40,905 nt of DNA from CAWUJK01 sp963922865 (GCA_963922865.1 CAWUJK010000007.1:1-40905); one strand, 5' to 3'. Counted from the first letter of the stretch, positions 21,767 through 32,041 are shown. The notes: generated by a model not told the origin, from the letters alone. Numbers and translations are program-made.

Positions 21767-23002
21767 ATGTTCAAAATAATAAGAAATAATAAAAATCTAT
21801 ATTATTACTTGATAAGAAATAATTTTTTAGATTCTTTTAATAATATTGATACATGAGGAAAACCTGAAAATTTTGATTGAAATGAATTATCTGACTTAAA
21901 AACTTTAAGAATAGCTTTAGAAGATAAAAATATAAATCATGAGGAAGCGATTATGATTATTGAAAATATTAAGCAAATTGATTGAGAAGCTGAAGAGTGA
22001 TTGAAAGAATTAGCGGAAAAAATACTAGAAAATTGATTTTCAGCAATAGATAAAAATTATTACGAAAAAATTTATCTTTTAATGCAAAAAAAGTCAATAA
22101 ATATACCAAGTTGGTCTAAAATAGAAGAAAGTCTACTTAAAAATTTATCTATACTGTCTAGCTGGAATTACAAACTTGGGAAAGTTGATAAAGATGAAGA
22201 TTTTCATGGAATAGAAGTAAATAAAAACAAAGTAAGTGTAAGATATGACTGAGTATGAATAAATGATACTTTAGAAATTAATTATGATAAAGAAGGAGAA
22301 ATTACAGGTACTAATTGGGTTAATAATAGAAAAGAGCATGAAAATTTAAGAAACAATACAAAAATTGAAAGTGATTTATTAGATGATAACATAAGAAAAG
22401 TAGAGAAAAAAGGTGTTTCACAAAATGATTTATGAGAAGAAGGGGCAAAAGAATGAATTCCTATAAAATGGTATTATGTAAATGATGATGGTGAACCAGT
22501 AGATCAAGATTATAATCCAATAAATATAGATGATGATGGTAACCTAACAAATGTTGATGGTAAAGCAATAGATCCGCGTGGTAACTTACTAACTCCAGAC
22601 AATAAAAAAACTCCTAAAAATAAAGAAGAAAAAATTACTAATGAACAAAATACTTCGAGCTTAAAAACAGTAAATCTTGAATTTACAGAAATAAAAAATA
22701 CATTATATCCAAAAAATTACGAAGTAAAAAAAGGAGAAACTCTATGGAAAATAGTTAAAAATCACTATAAAATAAAAGATAATACCAAAATAGCAAAAAT
22801 GGTAAACTTTGTTGTGGATAGTCAAAAAGATTCTAAAATGGCAAAAAGACTTTGAAAAGATGAAAATCCTAAAAACTTTAGGGATGGTATAAAATGAGAT
22901 AAACTGTGGGTATGAGATAAAATAGTATTACCTAAAATACCAAAAACTATAAAAAATATAAAAAAATCTAGTACTTGAGTCAGGAAAAAAATAAATAGAT
23001 AA
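21767..23002 (+). CDS. LysM-like protein, paralogue without the repeats
   Basis: A 411-residue protein related to the previous gene at both ends. The N-domain (about 200 residues) keeps the same order of motifs, including a NIPSW segment. The C-terminal LysM-like domain (YEVKKGETLWKIVKNHY, KMVNFVVDSQ, MAKRLGKD, GDKLWVGDKIVLP) is nearly the same as its neighbour's. The middle has an acidic, Gly/Asp-rich linker. The tandem helical repeats are missing. The gene starts 30 nt after the upstream stop and is followed by a strong terminator, so the two form a two-gene operon. The pair may be a long and a short form of one wall-binding protein family; the role is unknown. Confidence 0.8.
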
Positions 23003-23015
23003 AGCAAAAATAGAC

Positions 23016-23051
23016 TAAAAACTTTTAAATTAAAAATTTAAAAGTTTTTTT
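23016..23051 (+). terminator. Intrinsic terminator of the LysM operon
   Basis: A perfect 15-bp inverted repeat (23017-23031 / 23035-23049) with a 3-nt loop ends in a T-run. Confidence 0.85.
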
Positions 23052-23070
23052 AAAATCATCATTTTTTATT

Positions 23071-23098
23071 TTGATTTAAAGTATTTTTAATATAAAAT
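23071..23098 (+). promoter_or_regulatory. Possible promoter of the Nudix gene
   Basis: TTGATT (23071-23076) and TAAAAT (23093-23098) with a 16-nt spacer, 34 nt before the ATG. Confidence 0.4.
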
Positions 23099-23132
23099 AA
23101 ACTTCTATGTTAAATCTAAAAATATTTTAAAA

Positions 23133-23588
23133 ATGAGGATAGCAGCAAGAGCATTTATAAAAAATTGAAAATGAAAATTTTTATTAGCAAAACATAAATG
23201 AAAAAGTATGTGGTCTCTTCCATGATGAGGTATAAAACCGAAAGAGTCTATTTTTAAATGTATAAAAAGAGAAATAAAAGAAGAATTTAATCTAAAAATA
23301 AAACTAAGCTGAGAAACATTTAAATTTAAAAGTGAAAAAGTAAAAAAAGTTTATGTTAACCCTATTTGTTCATATCAAATAGAATTTAAAACTAAAAAAT
23401 ATTGAACACAAAAGAAAATAGAACATATATTTTTAGCAAATATAAAAAATGATATTTCACAAATAAAAATACAAAAAAACGAAATATGAGAATACAAGTT
23501 TTTCACTTTAGAAGAAATAATTAAACTAGAAAATACATTTTCTCAAATAAAAGAAATAGCATCATATCTAAAAGAATGTGGTAAATAA
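23133..23588 (+). CDS. Nudix hydrolase
   Basis: A 151-residue protein with the Nudix box GGIKPKESIFKCIKREIKEE, which keeps the Gly, the first Glu and the REIKEE metal-binding core. The N-terminal strand FLLAKHKGKSMWSLPGGG is typical of MutT-like enzymes. It hydrolyses a nucleoside diphosphate linked to another group; the substrate cannot be predicted from sequence. The two glycines before the box are TGA codons. The following gene begins inside its 3' end (GTG at 23578), which suggests translational coupling. Confidence 0.9.
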
Positions 23589-25284
23589 AATAATAAATTT
23601 ATTGATTGTAATACTTGTTTTATTTATAGCTCTAGTACATTCACATATACTAGATTTTTTTTGATTAAAATCTTTTTCATCAAATTTATATATAAATTGA
23701 AATTATGAATTTTTTAAAGTTTTATTTTTCAATATATTTTCATGAGCAATTATATTTTTGTTTTTTATTAACAGTTTATTAAAAACAAAAGAAATACTAA
23801 TACCAAAATATATATTTTTGATTATTTTAGTTTTAATTAGTTCAAATTTATCTTCTTTTACACCCTACACTTCCCTACTTGGAAATAATGAAAAATGACA
23901 TTCTACTTTTATGTTTATAAATGTATTGTGATTAATAGTAGTTTTTGTAAACATAATAAAAGATAATAAATACATCAAAAAAATATTATTAAAAACTATT
24001 ATTTTATCATCTTTTATTGTATCAATTATTTGAACAAAAGAATTTTTAATTCCTAGTTTTGATTATGGTGACTTATCAAATAGAGCTATATCTACTTTTG
24101 GGCACCCAAATTATTTATCTTTGTTTTTAATTTTAACAATTCCTATAATAAATAATTTTTTGAAAGAAGTAAAAACAAAAATAGAAAAAAATATATATTT
24201 ATTAATAAGTGTATCAATAATTTTATGTTTAATTTTAACAAAGTCTATATGGGCTATATTTTTATTAATATTTTATTTTATCTATATAAAAAGAACAACA
24301 ATAAATAATTTTTTATGAAAAAAATTATTTTATACTACTTTTTGTTTGTCAACAGTTTTATGAATATTTTTAGTGTTAATTTACTATCCTGAAAAATTAA
24401 CTAGTTTCATATCAAGGTTTTATATATGGGAAACAACTTTTAGAATAGTTATTTCAGATTGGAAAATATTTTTATTTTGAAATTGACTTTGAAATCTTGA
24501 TTTAATATTTGAATGATATAAAAATAATTACCTATATATATTTGAAAATTTTTGATTTACAGCTGATAGACCTCACAATTTATTTTTATACATTTTTTAT
24601 AGTTTTTGAATTTTATGATTAATAATATTTTTTCATATACTTTATTTTTTTTGTAAAAATATTAATAATTATAAAGAAAAGAAAGTTCAAATCCATGTGA
24701 TAGTTTTGTTTTTACTTTTCAGTATTTTTAATTTTGCAAGTATAGCTAGTTATTTAATAATAGCTATAATGTTAAGCTTATTGTCTAAAAAAAATATAAA
24801 ATGAAAAAATATTGTTTTAAAAAACAATATTTTACAAATATTTTTTGTCACTATATCACTATTTTCTATGTTTTTTTATATGATTTATTTTCTAGAAGAA
24901 CAAAAAAAATATATAGATAAATGATATGAAACAAAAAATTACTTACTAAATAAGATAAAATTTGAAAACAAAGAAAAAATGATTTTTGAATTAAATAAAA
25001 ATGATAATAAAAAATTATGTGATAATCTAATAATAAACTCAAAATCTGCAGAAAATTATATATTTTGTTGAAATATTTTATATACAAAAAATAAAGAATT
25101 ATCAAAAAAATATTATAAACTATGACTTGAAAAACTACCAAATTTATGGGAAAAAGATTCTAAATATTACAACAATATATTTATAAACAAAAAAGATTTA
25201 ATTCATAGATTTTTTTCAAAAAAATATGGTAGTATAAATAAAGTTCTAAAAAGGCTATGAATAAAAAAAGAACTTGATTTATAA
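23578..25284 (+). CDS. O-antigen ligase/polymerase-like membrane protein
   Basis: A 568-residue protein with about ten to twelve TM helices over residues 1-440 and a soluble helical tail of about 130 residues. It has the Wzy_C/WaaL-type landmarks: STFGHPNYLSLFL, a large loop with RFYIWETTFRI and FGNGLGN, then RPHNLFLYIFYSFGILG. Members transfer or polymerise lipid-linked glycans, or glycosylate proteins, on the outer face of the membrane. No in-frame ATG exists near the start. GTG 23578 is chosen as the most upstream start that gives a full first TM helix; it overlaps the Nudix gene by 11 nt. TTG 23602 is an alternative. The tail may be TPR-like. Good family confidence, substrate unknown. Confidence 0.8.
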
Positions 25285-25348
25285 GCTTAAAACAATAAAA
25301 TAACTAAAATAATTAAACATATTCAAATATATATTTAATAGATAATAA

Positions 25349-25951
25349 ATGAGATCAGGTTTAACAAATATACAGTGGTGCCCGTGATGTTGAGATACAT
25401 TAATAATAATGGCTATTAAAAATGCCTTTAAAGAGTTAGAAATGGAGTCTCATTCAAGAGTTGTAGTATCTTGAATTTGATGTGCTTGAAAGGCAAGTCA
25501 ATATATAGATTGATACGCTGCTGAGACTTTGCATGGTAGAGCTCTACCTTTTGCAACCTGAATAAAACTCGCAAACCCAAAGCTCAATGTTATTGCCACT
25601 GGTTGAGATTGAGATGGGTTTGGTATTGGTTTATGACATTTTATACACTGTTGTAAAAGAGATTTAGATATTACTTATATAGTAATGGATAATGAAAATT
25701 ATGCTTTAACTACAGGTCAAGCTAGTCCAACTACTCCTATATGAGCAAAGACAAAAACTACACCAAAAGGAAATAAATCAGAACCTTTTGACCCCATAAA
25801 ATTAGCAAAAGCTTCGGGATGTAGATTTGCTAAATATGCAGACTCAGTAAAATTTGTAGAGTTAAAAGAAATAATCAAAGATGCTCTTAATCATCCTGGA
25901 TTCTCAATAGTAAATGTTCATCAAGCTTGTCCTAGTTTCAAAAGATGGTAA
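25349..25951 (+). CDS. 2-oxoacid:ferredoxin oxidoreductase, beta subunit (short)
   Basis: A 200-residue thiamine-diphosphate-binding subunit of the pyruvate/2-oxoglutarate:ferredoxin oxidoreductase family. Visible are the N-terminal WCPGCGD cysteine pair, SGIGCAGKASQYIDGY, HGRALPFATGIKLA, the ThDP/Mg motif GGDGDGFGIGLGHFIH, then DNENYALTTGQASPTT and a final HQACPSF. The partner alpha subunit would bind the other half of the active site but is not in the window. Family members usually have 280-300 residues; this one stops right after the CPSF element and lacks the C-terminal part. The TAA is inside a strong terminator, so the end looks natural rather than a sequencing error. The enzyme oxidatively decarboxylates a 2-oxoacid to acyl-CoA and reduces ferredoxin. 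Confidence 0.9.
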
Positions 25952-25986
25952 AAAATAATAATTTCTAAAAGAAATTATTATTTTTT
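25950..25986 (+). terminator. Intrinsic terminator overlapping a stop codon
   Basis: A perfect 16-bp stem (25950-25965 / 25971-25986) with a 5-nt loop; the left arm begins within the TAA stop and the right arm ends in T's. Confidence 0.85.
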
Positions 25987-26044
25987 GACTTATATTTAAA
26001 AATATGTTTTAATATATATAATTAGATATATATTAAAAATAAAA

Positions 26045-26287
26045 ATGCTGCAAAAAATTTTTAAAACATACAAACAAATTTTAGATGTTAAACTAAAAGA
26101 TTCTACACTTTTAGTGTTTTTAGTATCTATTTTAATAATATCTGTATGAATTGTAGTTCCAAACAATAGCTTGGTCAATGCAAAAAATAATATCTTAGAA
26201 TTACAAAAAAATCAAAAGCTAGAAATAATAAATATAGTAAATATAGATGGAAAAAAATATAAAATCTATTTTGAGGAAATTAGATAA
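26045..26287 (+). CDS. Small single-TM protein
   Basis: An 80-residue protein: a basic amphipathic N-terminus (MLQKIFKTYKQIL), a TM helix at about residues 22-38 (STLLVFLVSILIISVGIVV), then a helical outer segment and a short charged end (IDGKKYKIYFEEIR). One TGA codes Gly. It follows a terminator, so it has its own transcript, and it converges with the large minus-strand gene with 2 nt between the stops. No family recognised; length and layout suggest a membrane-anchored accessory protein. Confidence 0.65.
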
Positions 26288-26289
26288 AG

Positions 26290-28671
26290 TTAAAAGTTTT
26301 TTGATAAGTTAGAAAGTGCTGAATTATATTTTTCTTCAAAACAAGACAAATTTTCCATACAGTTTTTTTCAAAATTTTTAATATTTTTTCACAAGTGCTC
26401 TAAAGAATCAAAAAAATACCTTTTTTTATCTCACAATAAATAAATTATTCTTTGCATACTAGAATGTGTATCAAAATCTTTTCATAAGGCTTCCGACCAA
26501 GAAAAAAAATAAACTCTAGATAGATAATCATAATAACTCTCATTAGTCTTTTTAGTAAGTCATTTCAATATAGAATGTATAGTTCATGAGTAAGTTCAAT
26601 TTCAAATTCAAGTATTATTATTTTTTGTTGATGTTAATGTAGCAGGGTGAATTTCATTTAAAAGTGATGACAATAAAGCATCAATTTTTTTTCATAAAAC
26701 TTCAAAATTTCAATCTTCTATATAGTTAAACATATTATTATCATTATTATTTTTTGTTTCTAATATTGATGCTTTTTTACAAAAAATAAACTTATCTATT
26801 ATATTTTTATCTCAACTATCTAGGTAATCAAAAACAACTTCCAAAAATTCATTATCATATAAAAGATATAGATTTTGGGGTAGTTTAGTAGGTATTAAAT
26901 TTTGAAATAGATAGTCTACATTTTCTTTTTTTATATTTTCTAAAGAAAATATAATGTCCATAGTAGAGTTATTAATTTTACATATATCAAAAAATCTTAG
27001 CAAGCTATAAACAAGCTCTATTTTTTCAACATTTAAATTTTCATCTACTAGCAAAATATTTAATACAAAATTTTCTATTCTTGAATCAGAAAGTAGTTTT
27101 CAAATATTTACTAATTTTTCAAGTACCTGTATTTCATTTGGAACTGACTGAAGTATTAGTTCCCTATATTCTTCTCCAAATATATTTGAAATTTATATTA
27201 GTAATTTTTCTTTTTTTGATAATTGTTTTAATGAACTAGATATAATTTCATCTTGTGCTTTTTTAGTTTCATTTACTATAATAGCAGAATTGATAGGTAT
27301 ATTTGGTTTGGGTGACTTTTCTAATACATATTTTTCAGGAGCAAGCAAAATGTCTTGTATCAATATTGAAAGTTGAGCTCATTTTTTACCAAAATTAAGT
27401 ATATACATCAAATTTTCTAAGCTAAGATTATCAAGCTTTGTTTTATCTAAATATCATTCTTCAAATAGTTTTTTAACTTTAGATACTAAACGAGAATTAT
27501 TTGAAAAATTGTGGTTTTCTAAATCATTTTCAAATAAAAACAATAAATCATTATTTTTAGGTAATTTTTCTTTGTTTCTTATAATAAAATTTTCTACTGA
27601 GCTATATTTTTCAGATGGTATATCTCAGGACATATAATAAATAACTTTTGAAAAAGCAAATTTCTTTTTTAGAAAAAAAGTTTTATGGTTGTTCATAACA
27701 AAAGTTCAAATTTGTTTTCTTTTTTCTATATTTTCAATATCTTTAATAACTTTGATATTAAGTAAGATACGAGCCATTTTCTCGTTCAAGTCTAAATCAA
27801 AAAAGTTTTTAACTATTTTTTGATTTATATTGTCAATTTCTATGGAAAAATTTCAATACTTTTTATGCAGAAAAGCAAAAACAAAACATAAGCGCCTATC
27901 TTCTTGATCTTTTGGTTCAATTAATTTTAAAAATCTTCTAGAGAAAAATAATGTTATTATAGCAGAAAATGATTGCTCATCTAAAACATTTCTATCTTTT
28001 AAAAACAATAATATAGAAAACATTCTTCATTCAGATGATAAGTCATCCAATGCCTCTTCTAAATAATCTTTCATGTACCAATACTTTTCATCTATTAATA
28101 GATAATCAATATTTTTTATTGTATTTCTTAGTAAAGTTTTAATTTCAGTTCTTATTCTCTTAGTTAATTTTTTATCTTTTTTTTCTACATGTTTAAAAAA
28201 ATCTCATTGTTTCTGAGGCGTTATAAAACTACTATTTGAAAGTTTCAAATCAAAAGCTGAAATAAAAAACTCTTCGTTTTTATCAAATTCTCACCAATAA
28301 AGTTCTTTAGAACATAAATATTCGCAATATTCTTCTAGTGGTTTTGATGACAAAGTGAATATGTGATCCGAGATATCTAAACAAAAGCTTTCTATAATTT
28401 TATTAATAGATTCCTCACTTAAAGACTCCTCCAATGAAACTCCAGTATACTCATAAATTTCTTCAAATACTTTATAAAGTATATCTTTTAATATTTGGGT
28501 TTTTCTTTCAATATCTGAAGATTCAATATCCTCTTGAAAAATAAGAGTAGGCAAAATTAAACTTCTAACTGATAATATTAATGTTCCAATTTTACTAGTA
28601 CTTTTTTGGGGAGAATTTATTTCAGGTGTTTTATCACAACTAACCATTAAAAATATCTTAATAATATTCAA
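26290..28671 (-). pseudogene. Large unknown gene split by an in-frame TAA
   Basis: A single minus-strand frame of 793 codons is open from 28671 to TAA 26290-26292 except for one TAA at 27193-27195. The first part codes 492 residues and the second about 300. Composition is the same on both sides (helical, Lys/Glu/Phe/Leu-rich), and both use TGA as Gly. The second part has no ATG near its beginning. This looks like one gene with a nonsense mutation, a readthrough site or a base-call error. The start is unclear: TTG 28671 lies only 2 nt after a good AAGGAG, and ATG 28647 is 26 nt after it. A consensus promoter is just upstream. No TM helix, signal peptide or known motif is visible. Function unknown. 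Confidence 0.65.
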
Positions 28672-28673
28672 AA

Positions 28674-28680
28674 CTCCTTT
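28674..28680 (-). promoter_or_regulatory. Shine-Dalgarno-like AAAGGAG
   Basis: The minus strand has AAAGGAG just upstream of the large unknown gene. It is notable because most starts in this window have no such motif. Its spacing fits neither TTG 28671 (2 nt) nor ATG 28647 (26 nt) well. Confidence 0.5.
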
Positions 28681-28694
28681 TTTATTTAAAAGGA

Positions 28695-28722
28695 ATTATA
28701 AAAACAAAACGAATTATGTCAA
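28695..28722 (-). promoter_or_regulatory. Consensus sigma-70 promoter
   Basis: On the minus strand TTGACA (28717-28722), a 16-nt spacer and TATAAT (28695-28700): both boxes match consensus exactly. It drives the large unknown gene and lies downstream of a terminator. Confidence 0.8.
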
Positions 28723-28736
28723 ACTAAATAATTTAT

Positions 28737-28771
28737 AAAAAACTGCTATACCAATAAAGCAAAGCAGTTTT
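28737..28771 (-). terminator. Intrinsic terminator
   Basis: On the minus strand AAAACTGCT (28763-28771) pairs with AGCAGTTTT (28739-28747) and is followed by more T's. It ends the transcript of the two small genes upstream. Confidence 0.75.
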
Positions 28772-28804
28772 ATTATCAAGGTTTTTTATTTCAAAAATAA
28801 GTCT

Positions 28805-29119
28805 TTAATCACATTTTTGTCCAGCTATATTTATTGACACATTATCTCACTTAGCTCTAATATTTGGACATTCATCATTATTTAAAGCATCATTATTAGA
28901 AGCGTCATTACTATCATTTAGAGTTATTGTTTGTTTTATTTTATCAGAACTTGGTTTAAAAAGATCTCAGCCATCAAGTCAAAGATTTTCTACCATTTTT
29001 TTAGAGGAAAAGGCAAGTTTAGTAAACTGTTCTTGCTGATTACTCATTTTACCACCTAAACTAGCTATACTACTAGAAATATCTGAAGTTTTTTCTGGTG
29101 TTTTTATTGATTCTAACAT
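28805..29119 (-). CDS. Small soluble protein of unknown function
   Basis: A 104-residue protein. The N-terminal half is helical and Ser/Lys-rich (KTPEKTSDISSSIASLGGKMSNQQEQF), the middle is Asn/Asp/Ser-rich and low in complexity (SNDASNNDALNND), and the end has two cysteines in DECPNIRAKGDN and GQKCD. Those cysteines could form a disulfide or bind metal. There is no signal peptide. It lies 26 nt after the stop of the gene at 29146-29418, on the same strand, and is followed by a terminator, so the two make a small operon. Not recognised. Confidence 0.65.
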
Positions 29120-29145
29120 AATACTTAAAATTATAATATAAAAAA

Positions 29146-29418
29146 TTAAATTGTACTTATAAGTTCCTCCATATTTTCATTTTCTTGTTTAATTTCATGT
29201 TTTTCTAGCATTTTTATTTTACTAAATTTTTTTTTTGTTTGTTGAGAGCTTATTTTTGATAAAAATTCTTCTTGATTTTTTATCAAAAAATTCATTATAT
29301 CTTTCATAAACTCAGAAGAAAATTCTTCTATATCATCAATAAATATTTGTTTTGCTTGGTCGCTAAGCAGAAAAGATTTATTAATTGAATCTAAAAATAT
29401 TTTTTTTTCTTCATTCAT
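29146..29418 (-). CDS. Small helical protein of unknown function
   Basis: A 90-residue, highly charged, all-helical protein (about a third Lys/Glu/Asp) with no TGA codon, no TM helix and no recognised motif. The first 50 residues look like a compact helical domain (LLSDQAKQIFIDDIEEF, FMKDIMNFLIKNQEEF), and the rest is a Gln/Lys/Glu-rich tail. It is the first gene of the minus-strand unit that includes the 104-residue protein, and a good promoter lies 40 nt upstream. Confidence 0.65.
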   Translation of the reverse strand: MNEEKKIFLDSINKSFLLSDQAKQIFIDDIEEFSSEFMKDIMNFLIKNQEEFLSKISSQQTKKKFSKIKMLEKHEIKQENENMEELISTI

Positions 29419-29457
29419 TATTTAATTTTTTAGTTAATTAAGTTTTTTTCATATAAT

Positions 29458-29486
29458 AATATAACATTTATTTTTATATTTTGCAA
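29458..29486 (-). promoter_or_regulatory. Promoter of the small-gene operon
   Basis: On the minus strand TTGCAA (29481-29486), a 17-nt spacer and TATATT (29458-29463), 40 nt before the ATG of the 90-residue gene. Confidence 0.6.
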
Positions 29487-29559
29487 ATATTGTATAAGTT
29501 CCACCCTAAATAGCTTTAAATTGAATATAAAAATCTATGTTTAATTGAGAAAACATTAC

Positions 29560-29588
29560 TTGACTTTTATTGTTAAATGATGTATAAT
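29560..29588 (+). promoter_or_regulatory. Strong sigma-70-like promoter of the MFS gene
   Basis: TTGACT (29560-29565), a 17-nt spacer and TATAAT (29583-29588). The transcript would carry a leader of about 115 nt before the GTG at 29713, containing a short ORF. Confidence 0.75.
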
Positions 29589-29669
29589 AATTAGATAGGG
29601 TATTTTTTTATATAATTTATATTATCATAGTAAAAACAATTATAATTCAACAAATATTGAGTAAGGATA

Positions 29670-29723
29670 ATGTTTCATTGACAACACTTTAATAAATTAA
29701 GACAAAAAAATAGTGAAATTTAA
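29670..29723 (+). CDS. Possible 17-residue leader peptide
   Basis: ATG 29670 follows an AAGGA motif (29663-29667), one of very few such motifs in the window. The frame (with one TGA as Gly) ends at TAA 29721-29723, overlapping the MFS start GTG 29713 by 11 nt. That layout fits translational coupling or leader control, but with so few codons chance cannot be excluded. Confidence 0.35.
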
Positions 29724-30897
29724 AAATAAAAAGTTGCAAATCTTATTACTTCAAGTATTAACTTGAGCCACATTTTCTAGTGCTCTTATAATACCATTTT
29801 ACTTTTCAAAATGAGTGTTAAATACAGATGTTTTTTTACTTTTCTGAATTTACCAAATAGCTATTTTATTGTTTGAGATTCCTACCTGAGTAGTATCATC
29901 TAAGTTTTGAGAAAAAACATGACTTTTTGCTGCTTATGTATTTATGTTTTTATTTTTTGTGTTATTAAATTTTTGACAGTGATTTATATATTTTGCTGTA
30001 TTACAACTTATACTTGCTATATCAAGAGCTTTTCAATCTTGAAGTATACATTCTCTAATATATGATTTTGCTCTGGAAAATAAAATTAATCACAAAAAAC
30101 TTAGGGCTGACTACCAAATTTTATGACTGATGATATGATTAATAACAACTATACTTTGATCGTTTTTAGTATTAAAGTTGTGATATACACAAATATTTTA
30201 TATAGAAGCAATACTATTTTTGATAGCAGCAATATACATGTTATCGTTTGAAATTAAAAAAACTCACAAATGACAAAATGCAAAGTGCCAGAATGCTAAA
30301 AATATTACTGAGATATTTAAAAATTCTCTCATTTTCTTATGAAAGAATAAAAATATAATGTTTTCATGATTTATATTGTATTTTTTACTATGACTTGAGG
30401 CTTGAATATATATATCTATGCAAGATATTTACTTAAATTGATTACTTCTGCCTTTAGAGTATTTATGATGAGTTTTGGCTCTTTTAACTATAGTTTCTAT
30501 ATTTTTTACCAAGATAATATCTAAAGTAGATTATAAATATATGGTGGTATTGCTGTGAATTTCACTTTTAAGTTTTATTTTGGCTTCAATATCAAATTAT
30601 TATTTTAGTTGATTATTAGTATTTATGACTTTTTTTGCTACTCAAATTGTAAGGTGAGTAAATATACTTATTGATGATAAGCTACTGTCTAAAATTGATA
30701 ATTGAATATGATCTTGTGTTCTTTCTCTTTTAGGATTTTCAGAAAGGCTTATATTTTTTAGTTTTTCTTTGATTATTTTTATTTTTAAAGTAAATGCTTT
30801 GCTTGTAATACTTATATTATCTTTGGTCTTATTATTTCTATATATGTTTTATAAATTTTTTTATCAATTAAAAATTTCCACTCCTTGAAAAAAATAA
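29713..30897 (+). CDS. Major facilitator superfamily transporter
   Basis: A 394-residue protein with about twelve TM helices in two halves around a basic loop near residue 190 (KKTHKGQNAKCQNAK). The first half has FEIPTGVVSSKFGEK, the MFS loop 2-3 signature region (G-x-x-x-D/S-K-x-G-x-K type), and SRAFQSGS, as in drug-proton antiporters. GTG 29713 is the only start that fits, because TAA 29698-29700 closes the frame upstream. It lies 51 nt before the nucleotidyltransferase-HEPN gene on the same strand. The substrate is unknown; efflux is the most common role for this type. Confidence 0.88.
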
Positions 30898-30948
30898 TTT
30901 TTTCAGTATCATAAAAATAGATATAATTGACATGTAAAAACAAAAATT

Positions 30949-31833
30949 ATGAAAAAAACTTTAGACCACTTACCAAAAAAGTACCAAAAAGAGCTTCAAA
31001 CTATTACTCAAAAAATAAAAGCGTTTCCATGAGTGGAGATGGTAGTATTGTTTTGAAGTTTTGCTAGGTGAGATTATGTAGAAAAAGATATAAACTATGT
31101 TCAAGACCATTTTGAAGAATTTCAAAGTGATTATGATATTATGGTCGTGGTGAAAAATAAGTTTGCAGAAGATGACTTGGACACATACAGTCTAGAAAAA
31201 GAGGTGAATGAGAGTTTATGAAAACCTGAGAGTTGAAGATATAAAAGACCTGTGAAAATTATTTTTGAGAATATACAGGAACTCAATGAAAAACTTAGAG
31301 AAGACTGGTATTTTTATGCTGATGTGAGAAAAGATGGTATCATACTTTATGATTCTTGAAAATACACTCTAGAAAAAGCAAAAGTATTTACTCCAGAAGA
31401 AAAATTGCAGGCTCAAAAAGAGAATTTTAAGCATTGGTTTAATAGTGCTAATGTATTCTTAAAGCATTTTACAAATGCCAAGAACGATAATGAATTAAAT
31501 GAGTCTGCATTTTTTCTTCATCAATCAGCGGAAAGATATATGACTACCTATCTCCTAGTTAAAAATCATTATAAACCTAAAGAACATGATATAGTATTTT
31601 TGTATAATGATGTTGTAGCTCTTGATTGAGATTTTCACTGATGGTTTGACCATGATAATGAATACGAAGAATCTATGCTTATTTTACTTAGACGCTCTTA
31701 TGTAGATGCAAGATATGATAAGAGTTTTAGTATTAGTAAGCAAGAGCTTGAATTTTTGGAGAAAAAGGTTTTGTGGCTCAGGGATTTGGTGGAGGAGAAG
31801 TGTGAGGAGGTTATAAGTTTATTAAATTTTTAA
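30949..31833 (+). CDS. Fused MNT nucleotidyltransferase-HEPN protein
   Basis: A 294-residue protein. Residues 1-130 are a minimal nucleotidyltransferase with LFGSFARGD and, after a 16-residue insert, SDYDIMVVV, giving the catalytic GS and DxD residues. Residues ~150-290 are a HEPN helical bundle (NESAFFLHQSAERYMTTYLL, KPKEHDIVFLYN, ARYDKSF). HEPN/MNT pairs work as toxin and antitoxin, with the MNT half AMPylating the HEPN half. In fused proteins the two are one chain. The strict HEPN RNase motif (R, four to six residues, His) is not obvious here, so RNase activity is uncertain. It stands just before the Gabija block. Its last ten codons and 3' flank recur as an imperfect repeat at 36889-36948. 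Confidence 0.88.
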
Positions 31834-31866
31834 AGAAAAGTTACCTATTTTGAATTAATAGTGACG
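31804..31866 (+). repeat. Imperfect direct repeat, left copy
   Basis: This 63-nt stretch covers the end of the HEPN coding region and its flank. It aligns with 36889-36948 at about 52 of 60 positions with one 3-nt gap. The two copies bracket the Gabija genes and the recombinase remnant. Confidence 0.7.
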
Positions 31867-31920
31867 AGTAGTACACAGTCATATTTCATAGAATTATATT
31901 ATTTTGAAAGGTTAAAAGGT

Positions 31921-31961
31921 AAAGATAGAGCGACAGCGAAGCTGTTGCATTATCTTTTTTT
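31921..31961 (+). terminator. Stem-loop terminator after the HEPN gene
   Basis: A GC-rich stem (GCGACAGC / GCTGTTGC with one G-U pair, triloop GAA) is extended by AAAGATA / TATCTTT and a T-run. It is the strongest hairpin in this intergenic stretch. Confidence 0.65.
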
Positions 31962-32041
31962 AAAAAGTATAAAAAAATTAATGCTAATTTAATATAATAT
32001 CATTATAATAATAAAATTATATTGCATTTTACAACATGATT

